Origin: Arthonia radiata
Taxonomy: Eukaryota > Ascomycota > Arthoniomycetes > Arthoniales > Arthoniaceae
Assembly: GCA_002989075.1 (NCBI GenBank)
Contig: PSQN01000012.1
Location: forward strand, 62,001 to 126,000
Length of the DNA: 64,000 bases
Reading direction: 5' to 3'
Shown piece by piece: positions 1-10,005 of this stretch. Under the pieces are notes generated by a model that made no database searches, was not told the DNA's origin, and was given only the letters and a program-made list of their open reading frames with translations. A program made the position numbers and the translations under genes. Positions within the stretch are counted from its first letter, which is position 1. Every line of letters begins with the position of its first letter.

Positions 1-846
1 GATAAAGCTAGTAAAGAACTTATCGGTGTCCTCGCGCCTACTCTTTATCGGAGTAAATAAAAAATCGTTGAGATAGTACTCAACCTACTTGTAAATATCT
101 CTATCTATATAAAAGGTAGCGAATAAAACTATAATAGTGTTATTTAGAAACTAGTCTTTATAAGTTTTAAAGTATATAGCTAGGCGTATTAAGAATAAAG
201 TAACTTTAGAACATTTATCTAAGAAGCTTTTTTCTATCTTAGTATTAACGTTCGATATCTTACTCGTACTAACTATCCTATTAGCTAACCTGTCCGCAGC
301 GTCGCGGCTATTGGGTACTAAAGTAGTAAACATAACTAATCTACTTTCTCTACTTTTATAGCGAGTCTATTAAAGTATAACGCCAATTGCTAAGAGAACT
401 AAACTAAGACTTACTTGCCTTATATACTTATTGACCTTAGTAAGGGGTGTCTTATATACTAAAGACTAAAAGATAGGAGAGGCGAGATAAATTATAGAGA
501 GTAAGAGAAGCTTAACTAAAGTAGATAGAAGATAAAGTACGTTATCTAAATATAGTTAAAAAACTTATATTTAGATATTAAGTTAACAGACTAAAGTCTA
601 TTCTAGAGTCGGCTATTAGTCTAGCTATATAGTTTAAGGTATATAGAGGAGTTCCTTTATATCCGCCAACCTAATAATACCTATATCGAGTTTATAGGGA
701 ATATAGACTTTTATAGCTATCTTATTCAATAATGTCTATATCGGGTTTATAAGCTTAGTTGGGAATAATACTAGTAGGGCTAAGATAACTGGCGGTAGTT
801 AATGCTTAGATATGCGCTAGGCTGTTTAGAGCTGGTACCCGTAACA
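1..846 (-). mobile_element. Ty3/gypsy chromovirus fragment (copy A), cut by window edge
   Basis: Bases 1-375 align base by base with 9,168-9,528 of the complete chromovirus (start of the gag region), and 376-846 is its LTR. Orientation is minus, so this is the 5' end of an element whose remainder lies left of the window. It differs from the complete copy almost only by C-to-T and G-to-A changes and is much more AT-rich, so it is a heavily RIP-mutated fossil. It ends exactly where Ty1/copia reverse-transcriptase sequence begins at 847, so it probably inserted into that element. The matching target duplication would lie outside the window. Confidence 0.85.
376..846 (-). repeat. Chromovirus LTR, subfamily A (mutated)
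   Basis: A 471-base LTR collinear with the 472-base LTRs at 2657-3128 and 9529-10,000. It ends with CCGTAACA like the others. It is the 5' LTR of copy A. Its higher load of transitions marks it as more RIP-altered than the pair bounding the complete element. Confidence 0.85.
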
Positions 847-2131
847 ATAGGCTTTCTACTGTCGGTCGGTCTGTTTTAGACCGTAAAGAGCCTTCTTTAT
901 TTAATAAACTTTATTAGTTCCGTTAGATAGGCTAGTTAGTTACTTAATATAAATAATTTTGTCTAACTTTATATTAGAATAAGCTAATTTTACGTTCTAT
1001 TGCTTTATTTTCTAGTTTTTCTCTACTACTAAGGCTAGTATAAGCTAGTAAGTAATTAGATTTACTAAATTTATAAAGATCTCTATAAAATTAAGGCCGG
1101 GTCTTTACTGGCAGCTCTTTGCTAGCAGCTCTTAGCTATCTAGCAGACTTTAAAAATCGGCTCGCCCTCTAGAAGATACTTAATCTTTAATATCTAGCGC
1201 CCTTTTAGCGTCTTTCTATTTAGCAGTAGCTCGATTAATATCTAAGTTTCTTAGTTAGCTAGCTCTTTAAGCTTCAACTATATTTTATTTAGCTAAGAAG
1301 GCTAATCTTTAGATATTCTTATTTCTTTTAAGTTATTAGGCTCTTTAGTAACTGCGACTAAGGCCTGTTCGGCGTATTGTTCTAAGTTATTATAAAACTC
1401 GTTAAAATAATTTTTATCGGCCTTTTTATATATAAAATCTATTTTCTGGGCGCAATCGATGTCTATTCGGCCAAAGTCTTTGGTACTTTTATAATCTAAC
1501 TCGATAGAAAGGTTAAACTCGTTTAGAGCTTTAGTTTAGTATAATTCTTATCTAAATTTGTCCGCTAATTGTTAAAATATAGGGAAGGTATACTATTTCT
1601 TATATAGAAGACTTTCTCCTTTATTAAGAGGTACCTGTCTATTATTTTAAGATTTAGCGGTCGGATTTAGCTCGTTTTTAAACTTAACTTCTAGTTGTTC
1701 TTCAGACTCTTTAGAAATACTCTCGGTTAATCGATTAACTGTAGATCTCCGTAGGTCTTAAATATTTCCTTTCTAGACGTAAACGTCTCTCTTCTAGTAA
1801 ACCTCTCGGCTATTAGAGCCTAAGAGCTTATATTAATTCGATCCGTAGCCTATTAGAATACAGATAGTTGCTCTAGCGTCTAGTTTTTTTAGTTTAGGTT
1901 CTTTAAGATAAGTAACTAAGCCCCAGATTTTAATAGTACTGACATTTGGTTTTTTGCTGTATTTTGCTTTGTACGGGGTAATAAGTAATAAACTCCGGCA
2001 ATTTAATATAGAGGGTTCTGTTATAAATATAGATAGCTGCTTTTAGCGCTTTACCCTAATATATCTAGAGTAGCCCGGCGGCATAAAGCATTGCTCAAAC
2101 TTTACTAATAATTGTTCGGTTAAAGCGTTTA

Positions 2132-2581
2132 TATAACGCCGGTCGCTATAAGAACCAAACTAAGGCTTACTTATCTTATATACTTATCGACCTTAGTAGT
2201 AGGTATCTTATATGCTAAAGACTAAAAGATAGAAGAGACGAAATAGATTATAAAAGATAAAAGGAGCTTAACTAAAGTAGATAGAAGGTAAAGTACGTTA
2301 CTTAAATATAGTTAAGAAACTTATATTTAAATATTAAGTTAATAGACTAAAGTCTATTTTAAGGTTGACTATTAGTTTAACTATATAATTTAAGGTATAA
2401 AGGTATGTTTCTTTATATTTAATAGTCTCAATAATTCTTTTGTCGCGTAGTTAGAATTCTATTGCAATATAGCAACGTCGCTAACGTCGCTATATCGGAG
2501 TCGTTAAATATACTGTATAATGCTTTAATAAGGCTGGCTGCGCTTAGCCTTATACTAGCCTAATATAGTAAGATCGTAATA
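2132..2581 (-). repeat. Solo chromovirus LTR, subfamily B, with 5-bp duplication GTTTA
   Basis: A 450-base LTR flanked by GTTTA at 2127-2131 and 2582-2586, so it is a clean insertion later reduced to one LTR by LTR-LTR recombination. It sits inside the integrase part of the Ty1/copia element. It matches the LTR at 14,272-14,720 over its whole length. It matches subfamily A only over the low-coordinate ~275 bases, which is the R-U5 side because the elements read on the minus strand. Confidence 0.85.
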
Positions 2582-2656
2582 GTTTAGCTTGTTCGTTTTG
2601 CTAAGAGATATATAGTACAGATATTGTTAGAATAGCTTCTTTTTGTTCTAGAAGCT

Positions 2657-3128
2657 TGTAACGCCGGTCGCTGGGAGGACCGAACTAAGGCTCACTTGCC
2701 TTATGTGCTTGTCGACCTTGGTAGTGGGTGTCTCGTATGCTAGAGACTGAAAGATAGGAGAGGCGAGACAGATTACAGAGGGTGAGAGGGGCTTAACTAA
2801 AGTAGATAGAAGGTAAAGTACGTTACCTGAATATAGTTAAGAAACTTATATTTAGATGTTAAGTTAACAGACTAAAGTCTATTCTAAGGTCGGTCATCAG
2901 TTTAGCTATATAATCTAAGGTATATAGGGAAGTTCCCCTATGTTCGTTAATTTCGATAATGCCTATATCGGGTTTGTAGGGAACGTAGGCTCTTATAGCC
3001 GTCTTGTCTGATAATGCCTACGACGGGTTTATAGGCTTAGTCGGGAATGATGCTGGTAGGGCTAAGATAACTAGCGGTGGTTGATGCTTGGGTACACGCT
3101 AGGCCGTTTAGGGCTGGTGCCCGTAACA
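2657..3128 (-). repeat. 3' LTR of complete chromovirus
   Basis: A 472-base LTR beginning TGTAACGCC and ending CCGTAACA on the plus strand. It is the downstream LTR, since the element reads on the minus strand. The 5-base target duplication AAGCT adjoins it at 2652-2656. Confidence 0.93.
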
Positions 3129-3147
3129 TAATCCCCCCTCTTCTAGT
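3129..3147 (-). other. Polypurine tract of chromovirus
   Basis: Directly inside the 3' LTR, the minus strand reads AGAAGAGGGGGGAT, a purine run of the kind that primes plus-strand DNA synthesis. Its position fixes the element's orientation independently of the coding parts. Confidence 0.8.
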
Positions 3148-3234
3148 TAAATTGTCCTCGATTGACTCTTAGCCTTTTAAACACCTATAAGTTGCGTTTC
3201 GCCCTTCCTTTTTGTAACTAATCTGTAAGTCGCT

Positions 3235-3812
3235 ATGCCTCGCATAAAGTCCGTTGCTGCGGGTTCTGACAAAAAGTATAGCTAATACCTGTTGATTGAA
3301 GCCTACGGTATCGAAATGCCTCCTTGTTTTAGATGTGTGTCGACTAAGGAAAGATATGTGGTTCAGTCCAGGAAGGCGACGTGTTTGGTGTATACTCGGG
3401 ATAGAAAGAGTTGTAATTTACGGGTGTTAATAGCAGATAGTATGCCTTGTCAGTGTCCCTTTGTGGTGACTAGAACTAACTTGATTGCAGCGCGTTCGGT
3501 TTATTCTCAATATTCCTCTCAGTCGGCTGCCCTTCAGCGTACGAAGAGCCAATTACGTGCGTTAAAGGCTTAGGTAGCAGCGTTGGTTGCGGCTGTGTAG
3601 CGTGACCGATCTGAGGTCCGGAAGTTAAAAGAGGAGGTTAAGAAGACTTGTGCGCGGGCAGCAGCGAAGTTAGCTCGGAATAAGTTATTGGAGCAAGAGG
3701 AGTTTGCTGCGTCGATAGCTAGTAGCGATACATTTAAATGTCCGAGCGGGTTATCCGTTGACTTTCGGAGTGACCCCTACCCGGTGTTGGGCGGTGGTCC
3801 TGTAACGTAGTG
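3235..3812 (+). other. Opposite-strand Cys-rich accessory reading frame inside chromovirus
   Basis: Between the chromodomain end of pol and the 3' LTR, the coding signal switches to the plus strand. The longest open stretch, 3292-3573, has a Cys-X2-Cys pair (PPCFRCV) followed by further spaced cysteines. The downstream part has a charged, Lys/Glu/Arg-rich composition suggesting a coiled coil. From memory, Cys-rich frames beginning PPCxxC are common in fungal repeats, but I cannot assign a function. It belongs to the fossil element and is broken along with it. Whether it was ever expressed is unknown. Confidence 0.5.
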
Positions 3813-3939
3813 GGCTAGTTCGTTCGAGAGTAATCTAGGTACCGGCGAGGTACATTAGGTGGTGGATTAGGGTGTTAGTACTGCTACGACCGATTGATAT
3901 TCTGGTCTTAATATCGTCGAATAGTGTCTTTATAGTTGG

Positions 3940-5430
3940 TCAGGTTTCGTTTCGGTTCCCATTAATTTTTATGTTTGGGATATCCTTTCTACTTTATGAG
4001 ATACTGTCGTTTGCCTCGATGTTGTCTATAAGCTTGAATCGCTTTAACCTTATACTCGGGTTCTTGGTTGTCGGGAAGGATTTCTGGGTTAGGTCGTTCT
4101 GCTTCTCGGGAGTAGGCTGGCTCCAACAGCGCTACGTAGAATACAGGATGTATTCTTATTGTCTTCGGGAGTTTGAGTTTGAAGGTTACGGGTCCCAATT
4201 GCTGTAAGATTTTAAACGGTCCTGTCTTGATGTAGTTGAGTTTTTTGCTTAGTCTGATGGTTTTCAAGTTTCTTATAAGTAAGTAAGCTCTTCCCCCCTC
4301 TTTTATGCTTGTATTTAGGGTTGTTCTTAACTTATTATACCACTTTCTTGTTCGTTCGTTAATAAACTCGCTGTCAGACTTTAACTACTGGTGCAGGTAT
4401 TTTATGTTCGTAGCTATTCGTGTAGCTAATTCGTTCTCTGTGGTATTTTGTAGTTGTCTTCTCTAAAGAGGGTAATAGCCATATAAGGCGTAGAACGGAG
4501 TTATCTTGATTGTATCGTTTTTTGTATCGTTGTGCGCTGCTTGCGCTACTGGTAGTAACTGTACTTAGTCGTTCTGCTGGTAGTTAATATATGCCCGGAG
4601 GTACTGTTCTAGTGTTTGATTTGTTTGTTCTGTCTGTCTGTCTGTTTGTGGGTGGAACGATGTTAACATCTTTTGCTTTGTCCTTAGCTGTTGTATCAGG
4701 GATGTCCAAAATCGTGAGACGAATTTCTGGTCTCTGTCCAAGACAATTCTTTGTGGTTGACCATAGTTTGCCAGGATAATCCGAAGGAAGGTATATGCTA
4801 ACTGTTCTAAGTTGCTAGCTTCCTTGTAAGGTACGAAGTACGCGTACTTTGTTAGTTTGTCGCATATGACTAGGATAGCGTCGTAAGCTACTCCTGTGAG
4901 TAGATCCTTGGAGGTTGGTAACTTGGTAATAAAGTTTAGTAAGACTGTATGCCATAGTCTTTCGGGCGTCTCTAGTAGTTGTAGTTCACCGTATAGTGAA
5001 TACCTCGGGTACTTAGTTTTTGCGTATACGTCGCATTCTCGGATATAATTTTCGACGTGATGTCGAATTCTTGGGATGTAGTAGGTTCGTGTAATCTTTT
5101 TAATAGTGTTGTCGATGCCCTTGTGTCCCTTCGTTGGGTTATCGTAGAAGTTACTGATAATGTGTCGGATTAGATTCCTCGGAACGTAGATCTTGCCTTG
5201 AAATTCGTAATAGCCCTTGCTGTTTTTAGTTAGTCCTGGGTGTTGCTTCTCGTTTTCCTGGTAGGTTTTAGGATCGTTCAGGATGTCTGGGATTCGGCTG
5301 TCCGGTTCGATAACAAACTCTGTTGTTATAGCCAATTGATTGTATCTGATCTCGTTATTGTGTTCTCGGAATATTGCATGCTCGACGTGTTCTTTGTCAT
5401 TGAGATAATCGGGTCGTCGGCTTAGAGCGT
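3940..5430 (-). other. Chromovirus integrase and chromodomain region (fossil)
   Basis: The open stretch 4565-5335 carries the integrase zinc-binding region (H...H with a following C-X2-C-like segment), then the catalytic core with its conserved acidic positions (TKYAYFVPYKEAS and the following GQPQRIVLDRD). The stretch 3989-4267 continues into the integrase C-terminus (KTGPFKILQQLGP, HPVFYVALLEP) and the start of a chromodomain (EYKVKAIQAYRQHRGKRQYL). The chromodomain places the element among chromoviruses, which may target heterochromatin. Fossil. Confidence 0.85.
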
Positions 5431-7340
5431 CAGCTCTATCGTTCTCGAAACCCTTCTTGTAGGTGATAATAAAGTCGTATGGAGCTATAGTTTCTAACTA
5501 TCTAACTTGTCTGTGGTTGAGTTTCTTTGTTGTCGTAAAATAAGTTAGGTTCTTATAGTCCGTGTATACTATAATCGTATAGTTTGCTTCTTTTAGGTAA
5601 GCTCGCTATATCTCGAATACTGCTATAATAGCTAAAAGCTCTTTATCGTAAATATCGTAGTTCTGTTCTGTAGGTAACATTTTCTTTAAGTAGAAAGCTA
5701 CTGGTCTAAGCTTTCCTTCTTTGTTGTTTTAACTTATATATACTCCAATTATATAGTCTAACGCGTCTATTTCTATAATAATCGGTAGATTAGGGTTAAA
5801 TATTGCTAGTACGGGCTTAATCTTAAAAGCTTCTTTAAGTTCTTTAAATACTGATTGTTCTTTCTACGTCTAGGAGAATCCTATCGATTGTTTTATTTGT
5901 TAAGACAGCGGTGCTATAATTCGGCTAAAGTTGGATATCTATTGCCTGTAGTAGTTAGCAAAACTAAGAAACTGTTGCAATTATTTTATATTCTTTAATA
6001 TAGGTTAGGTTAGAATAAATTAGATCTTTGAATCTTTTATTTAAAGATTGTACTCGGTAATTATAAATCTAAGAAATTCGACGGATTATTGGTAAAACTA
6101 AGTTTTCTTAATATTAATTTGTAAATCGGTACGTACTAATCTTTTTAATACCTTCTTAATATATTTCTTATGTTCTTCTAGTGTACGGCTGTATACTAGG
6201 ATATCGTCTAGATAAGCAGTTATAAATATATCTAGGTAATCGCTAAGTGTATTGTTAATTAGTTTCTGAAATAATGCTAGAGCGTTCGTTAGCCCAAAGA
6301 GTATAACGCAATACTCAAAAAGTCTGTGTCTAATGCAGAAGGCCGTTTTCTATTTCTTACCCTTCTTTATACGGATTAGGTTGTATGCTCCTTGTAGGTC
6401 AAACTTAGTAAACTATTACGCGTTATACAATCGATCTGTTATTTTGTTGATGCGTAGTAAAGGGTATTAGTTTTTAATAGTTATTCTATTTAGTTGTTTA
6501 TAATCTACGTAAAGTTGTAGTTTGCTATTCTTCTTTAGTACGAAGAGTATCGGGTATCCGGCTAGTAATGTTAATTTCCGGATAAATCCTTTCTTAAGGT
6601 TCTTGTCGAGATAGTCGCGGAGCGCTTAATTTTCTGCTTCTAATAGGGAGTATATTGGACCGAATGTTGGCGTCTTACCTTCTTGTAAAGGTATTGTGTG
6701 ATCCTACGGTTTGTGTTCTGGGAGAGCTGAGTTTGGCTCAGCTTCTTTAAACAGATGTCGGAATTGATCGTATTCCTTAGGTATCTTAGTAATTAACTGA
6801 GTACTTGTCGTCGTGTAGAATCGTTGGCGTGCAGTCGTCTCTTGTTTATACTTGCGTGTAGTTGGCTATAGACGAGATACTGCGTTAGACTCCTCTCGTA
6901 GGATGTCTGAATGTCGGAGTGTGGTGGTACTGACCCGCGTAAGTTCCTTATCGCGCTCCTTATCCTTACTACTAAAATTAGCTTGTGGGGTATCTGTTCC
7001 GCAGAACGACTCTTGCCTAGAGTACTTGTATCTAGTAAAGAGGAGTTTCTTGGTTCTTTAATCTACTTCTAGGTTATATTGTTGCAACTAAGGTATACCT
7101 AGCACAGCGTGGTACTGGTTAATATCTACGATATTATAAGTAATTTCTTCCCAATGGTCCTCAATTGTTATACCTATTGGCGAAGTTTTGTAGTCGACTC
7201 TTCTCTCTGCCCCTTGAAATCTGGACAGTGCGTAGGGTAATTTCTTCTTTCGTGTTTGTATCTGGCACTCCTCAACGTAGCGTATTGAGATAAAGTTGCC
7301 TGTTGCGCCTGAATCGATTATAATTTTAATGTTTCTGTGG
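5431..7340 (-). other. Chromovirus protease, reverse transcriptase and RNase H region (fossil)
   Basis: The minus strand shows an aspartic protease motif (IIDSGATGNF, about 7,262-7,330), reverse-transcriptase blocks including [10 protein letters not shown] (about 6,190-6,212), and a following RNase H segment reaching the integrase. Order protease-RT-RNase H-integrase is that of Ty3/gypsy. Broken. Confidence 0.85.
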
Positions 7341-7799
7341 TTTATTGTTGCCCGAGTGTGTAGGTGTGTTCCGTAGGTAGCCGAGCTCGCGCAGAGCTAG
7401 ACTCCTAGAGGGTCTAACCGTTAGACGGGCCGGTACTGCTGCCCTCGAAGCAGTCGGCCTAGTCTTTTCTCTGTTAATCGTGTACGTTCTAGAGTATCTT
7501 GGGTACCGGAACCTATTGTCGGTTGATTTGCTATAAGAATTCCTGTGTAGGGTGTTCTAGTACTGCTTTTATTATAACGTCTAGTTTATCGTTTACGATC
7601 CCTGCTTTAATTATACAACTATCGCTAGTTAAAACCCGTCGTGTCTGTAGGTTGTATATTGTTAGTCGAAGATATTAGTACTAACTGCGCAATTCTAGAC
7701 CCCTAATAAGGTAGTCTACTGGTCGTCGTAGGCGTGAGTAAATGTATCCCGGGATGTCGTTAACGTTTTTATTAGCGCTTAACTTTCTATCGTAGAAGG

Positions 7800-9490
7800 C
7801 CAACTAACAAAGTCTCTATATTATTCCTTCCCAACGGATTGGGGTTTGCTCTTCCTAGTTAGTGTCGTCCTCGAGCGAGGATTCTGTACCATTAGAATCT
7901 ATGTTTTCGTCTTCGAGTCGTTGTCTTGCCTGTAACGCATCGTAGCTGCTGTCTTGCTTAGCTTCTACGGTCTATTCTTCCTTAGATTTCCCTTAGGTTT
8001 CTAGGTAAGGTGACCTAGGTCGTCCTTGGGTGAGGCCTAGTTCTTGTGTCGAACCTTGTTTCGGAGATGTCGGTTTCTTCGGCCACCATCCTAATCCCAA
8101 TTTGTCGGATTCGTGGGTCGTGCAATTATTATCGTAGCACGCAGTCCAGAATAGTGTTTCGTGTAGTGCAACGGTACTCTGTATCTAATGCCTCGGAATA
8201 GTGCGGTTAATGTTGTTTCAGTCCTGTGAGTCTTGTTGTTCCTGTTTTATTTGTCGTTCCTTTGTTTCTTCCCATGACTCAATGTCTATATCCCAGTTTT
8301 TGTGTAAATTAAACAAATTCTACTCGTGGTGCTTCTCGTTAGACGAAGCCTGGTGAGTGTTTTCCTGGTCACAGAAGGCATTCTAGTAGATGTCCTTCTG
8401 CTCCTTGGTTAGTCTAGTAACGTACTCATACCAGTTCTGGATAGTCTTCTGTGAGAGACCCAATTCTTGGAGAAGACAACCCTCGGTCGGGTCCTTCTGC
8501 CAGCGGTCGGAGAAGGCTGCTAGTAGTTCCATTGCCTTATCGCGACCGTTGTTCTCTTTTGTCTGGGTAGTTATGTTAAACTGTTGTCGTGGGAGACGGG
8601 GTTTCTAAGATCGATTGTTGTGCTTGTTTCTGCCGGTACTGTTGAACTGTTATTTCTTGGAACGGCATTCTTTGACTTGATGCCCTGGTTTTTTGTAATA
8701 TAAGTATAGCTTGTTCTTTATTCTGTGTTCTCTTTCCTGGTTGTTTAGTTTTCCTCGAGGCCTTGTAAAATCTAACTCTATTGGATCGCCTCGGTCTTGT
8801 CGTAAGTTTGCTCGATTCTTTGTTCTATAGAACCTGTTGGTGGGATTGCCCTTCTTTTCTATTTGTCTTTCGAAGTTACTGTCGTCGATCTCCTTTGCTC
8901 GTTGTATAAAGTTGTCGAGATTATCAAACTTTTCTCTACGGATGTGGATTATTTCCTTGACATAATCCTTGAGTCCTTCGTAAAAGGTCTCGATCAGGGG
9001 TTTCTCGTCCTATCCTGTTTAATTAGCATACTGTATGAATTCGGCGGCGTACCTGCTTGCTGGTCCTGTCTGCTTGAGGTTCCTAAGCTTCCTGGTAGCG
9101 ACGCGTCTAGCGTCGGTCTGTCTAAAGATTTCGCGAAGCTTCTTCTGAAAGAAGGTAAAGCTAGCGAAGAACTCGTCGGTGTCCTCGCGCCTGCTCTTTA
9201 TCGGAGTAAACAAGAAATCGTCGAGGTAGTACTCGACCCACTTGTAGGCATCTCTATCTATATAAAAGGTAGCGAATAGAACTATAGTGGTATCGTTCGG
9301 AAACTAGTCTTTGTAAGTTCTAAAGTACACGGCTAGGCGTATTAAGAATGAAGTGACTTCGGAACGTTTATCTAAGAAACTTTTTCCTATCTTGGTGTTA
9401 ACGTCCGATATCTTACTCGTGCTGGCCATTCTGTTGGCCAATCTGTCTGCAGCGTCGCGGCTGTTGGGTGCTAAAGTAGTAGACATAATT
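7800..9490 (-). other. Chromovirus gag region (fossil)
   Basis: The stretches 9304-9486 and 9019-9213 are the gag start and a retrotransposon-gag-type helical segment (FFASFTFFQKKLREIF). A KPGH zinc-knuckle remnant lies near 8,660-8,725. The same sequence recurs in copy A (1-375) and, shortened, in copy C (about 13,960-14,271). Broken. Confidence 0.7.
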
Positions 9491-9528
9491 AATCTGCTTT
9501 CTCTGCTTTCGTAGCGAGTCTGTCAAAG

Positions 9529-10000
9529 TGTAACGCCGGTCGCTGGGAGGACCGAACTAAGGCTCACTTGCCTTGTGTGCTTGTCGACCTTAGTAGTGGG
9601 TGTCTCGTGTGCTAGAGACTAAAAGACAGGAAAGGCGAGACAGATCACAGAGGGTGAGAGGGGCTTAACTAAAGTAGACAGAAGGTAAAGCACGTTACCT
9701 AAATATAGTTAAGGAACTCGTATTTAGATGTTGAGTTAACAGACTGAAGTCTATCCTAAGGTCGGCCATTAGTCTGGCTATATAATCTAAGGTATATAGG
9801 GAAGTTCCCCTGTGTCCGTCAATCTCGACAATGCCTATATCGGGTTTGTAGGGAACGTAGGCTCTTATAGCCGTCTTGTCCGATAATGCCTACGGCGGGT
9901 TTGTAGGCTTAGTCGGGAATAATGCTGGTAGGGCTGAGATGACTGGCGGTGGTTGATGCTTGGGTGCACGCTAGGCCGTCTAGGGCTGGTGCCCGTAACA
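9529..10000 (-). repeat. 5' LTR of complete chromovirus
   Basis: A 472-base LTR, the same length as its partner with no insertions or deletions between them, followed by the second AAGCT duplication at 10,001-10,005. It keeps more G and C than the other LTR copies, so it is the least mutated LTR in the window. Confidence 0.93.
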
Positions 10001-10005
10001 AAGCT

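Larger units (their letters stand above)
2657..10000 (-). mobile_element. Complete-length Ty3/gypsy chromovirus with TSD AAGCT
   Basis: A 7,344-base element bounded by two 472-base LTRs (2657-3128 and 9529-10,000), both of TG...CA type, with the 5-base duplication AAGCT at 2652-2656 and 10,001-10,005. Parts in minus-strand order are 5' LTR, gag (about 9,490 to 7,800, with a zinc-knuckle remnant near 8,660-8,725), protease with DSGA motif (about 7,262-7,330), reverse transcriptase with a YLDD box (about 6,190-6,212), RNase H, integrase, chromodomain, polypurine tract and 3' LTR. An extra reading frame lies on the opposite strand near the 3' LTR. The structure is whole but the coding parts are broken, probably tens of times. 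The LTRs differ at roughly 34 sites, all transitions, which fits RIP, so the divergence cannot be read as age. Confidence 0.93.

Noticed and set aside
3872-4207. 111-codon plus-strand hydrophobic frame inside the chromovirus
   Set aside because: Lies antisense to the integrase C-terminus and chromodomain, and its hydrophobicity follows from that complement. Not taken as an envelope-like gene.
8863-9279. 138-codon plus-strand frame in the chromovirus
   Set aside because: Antisense to gag.
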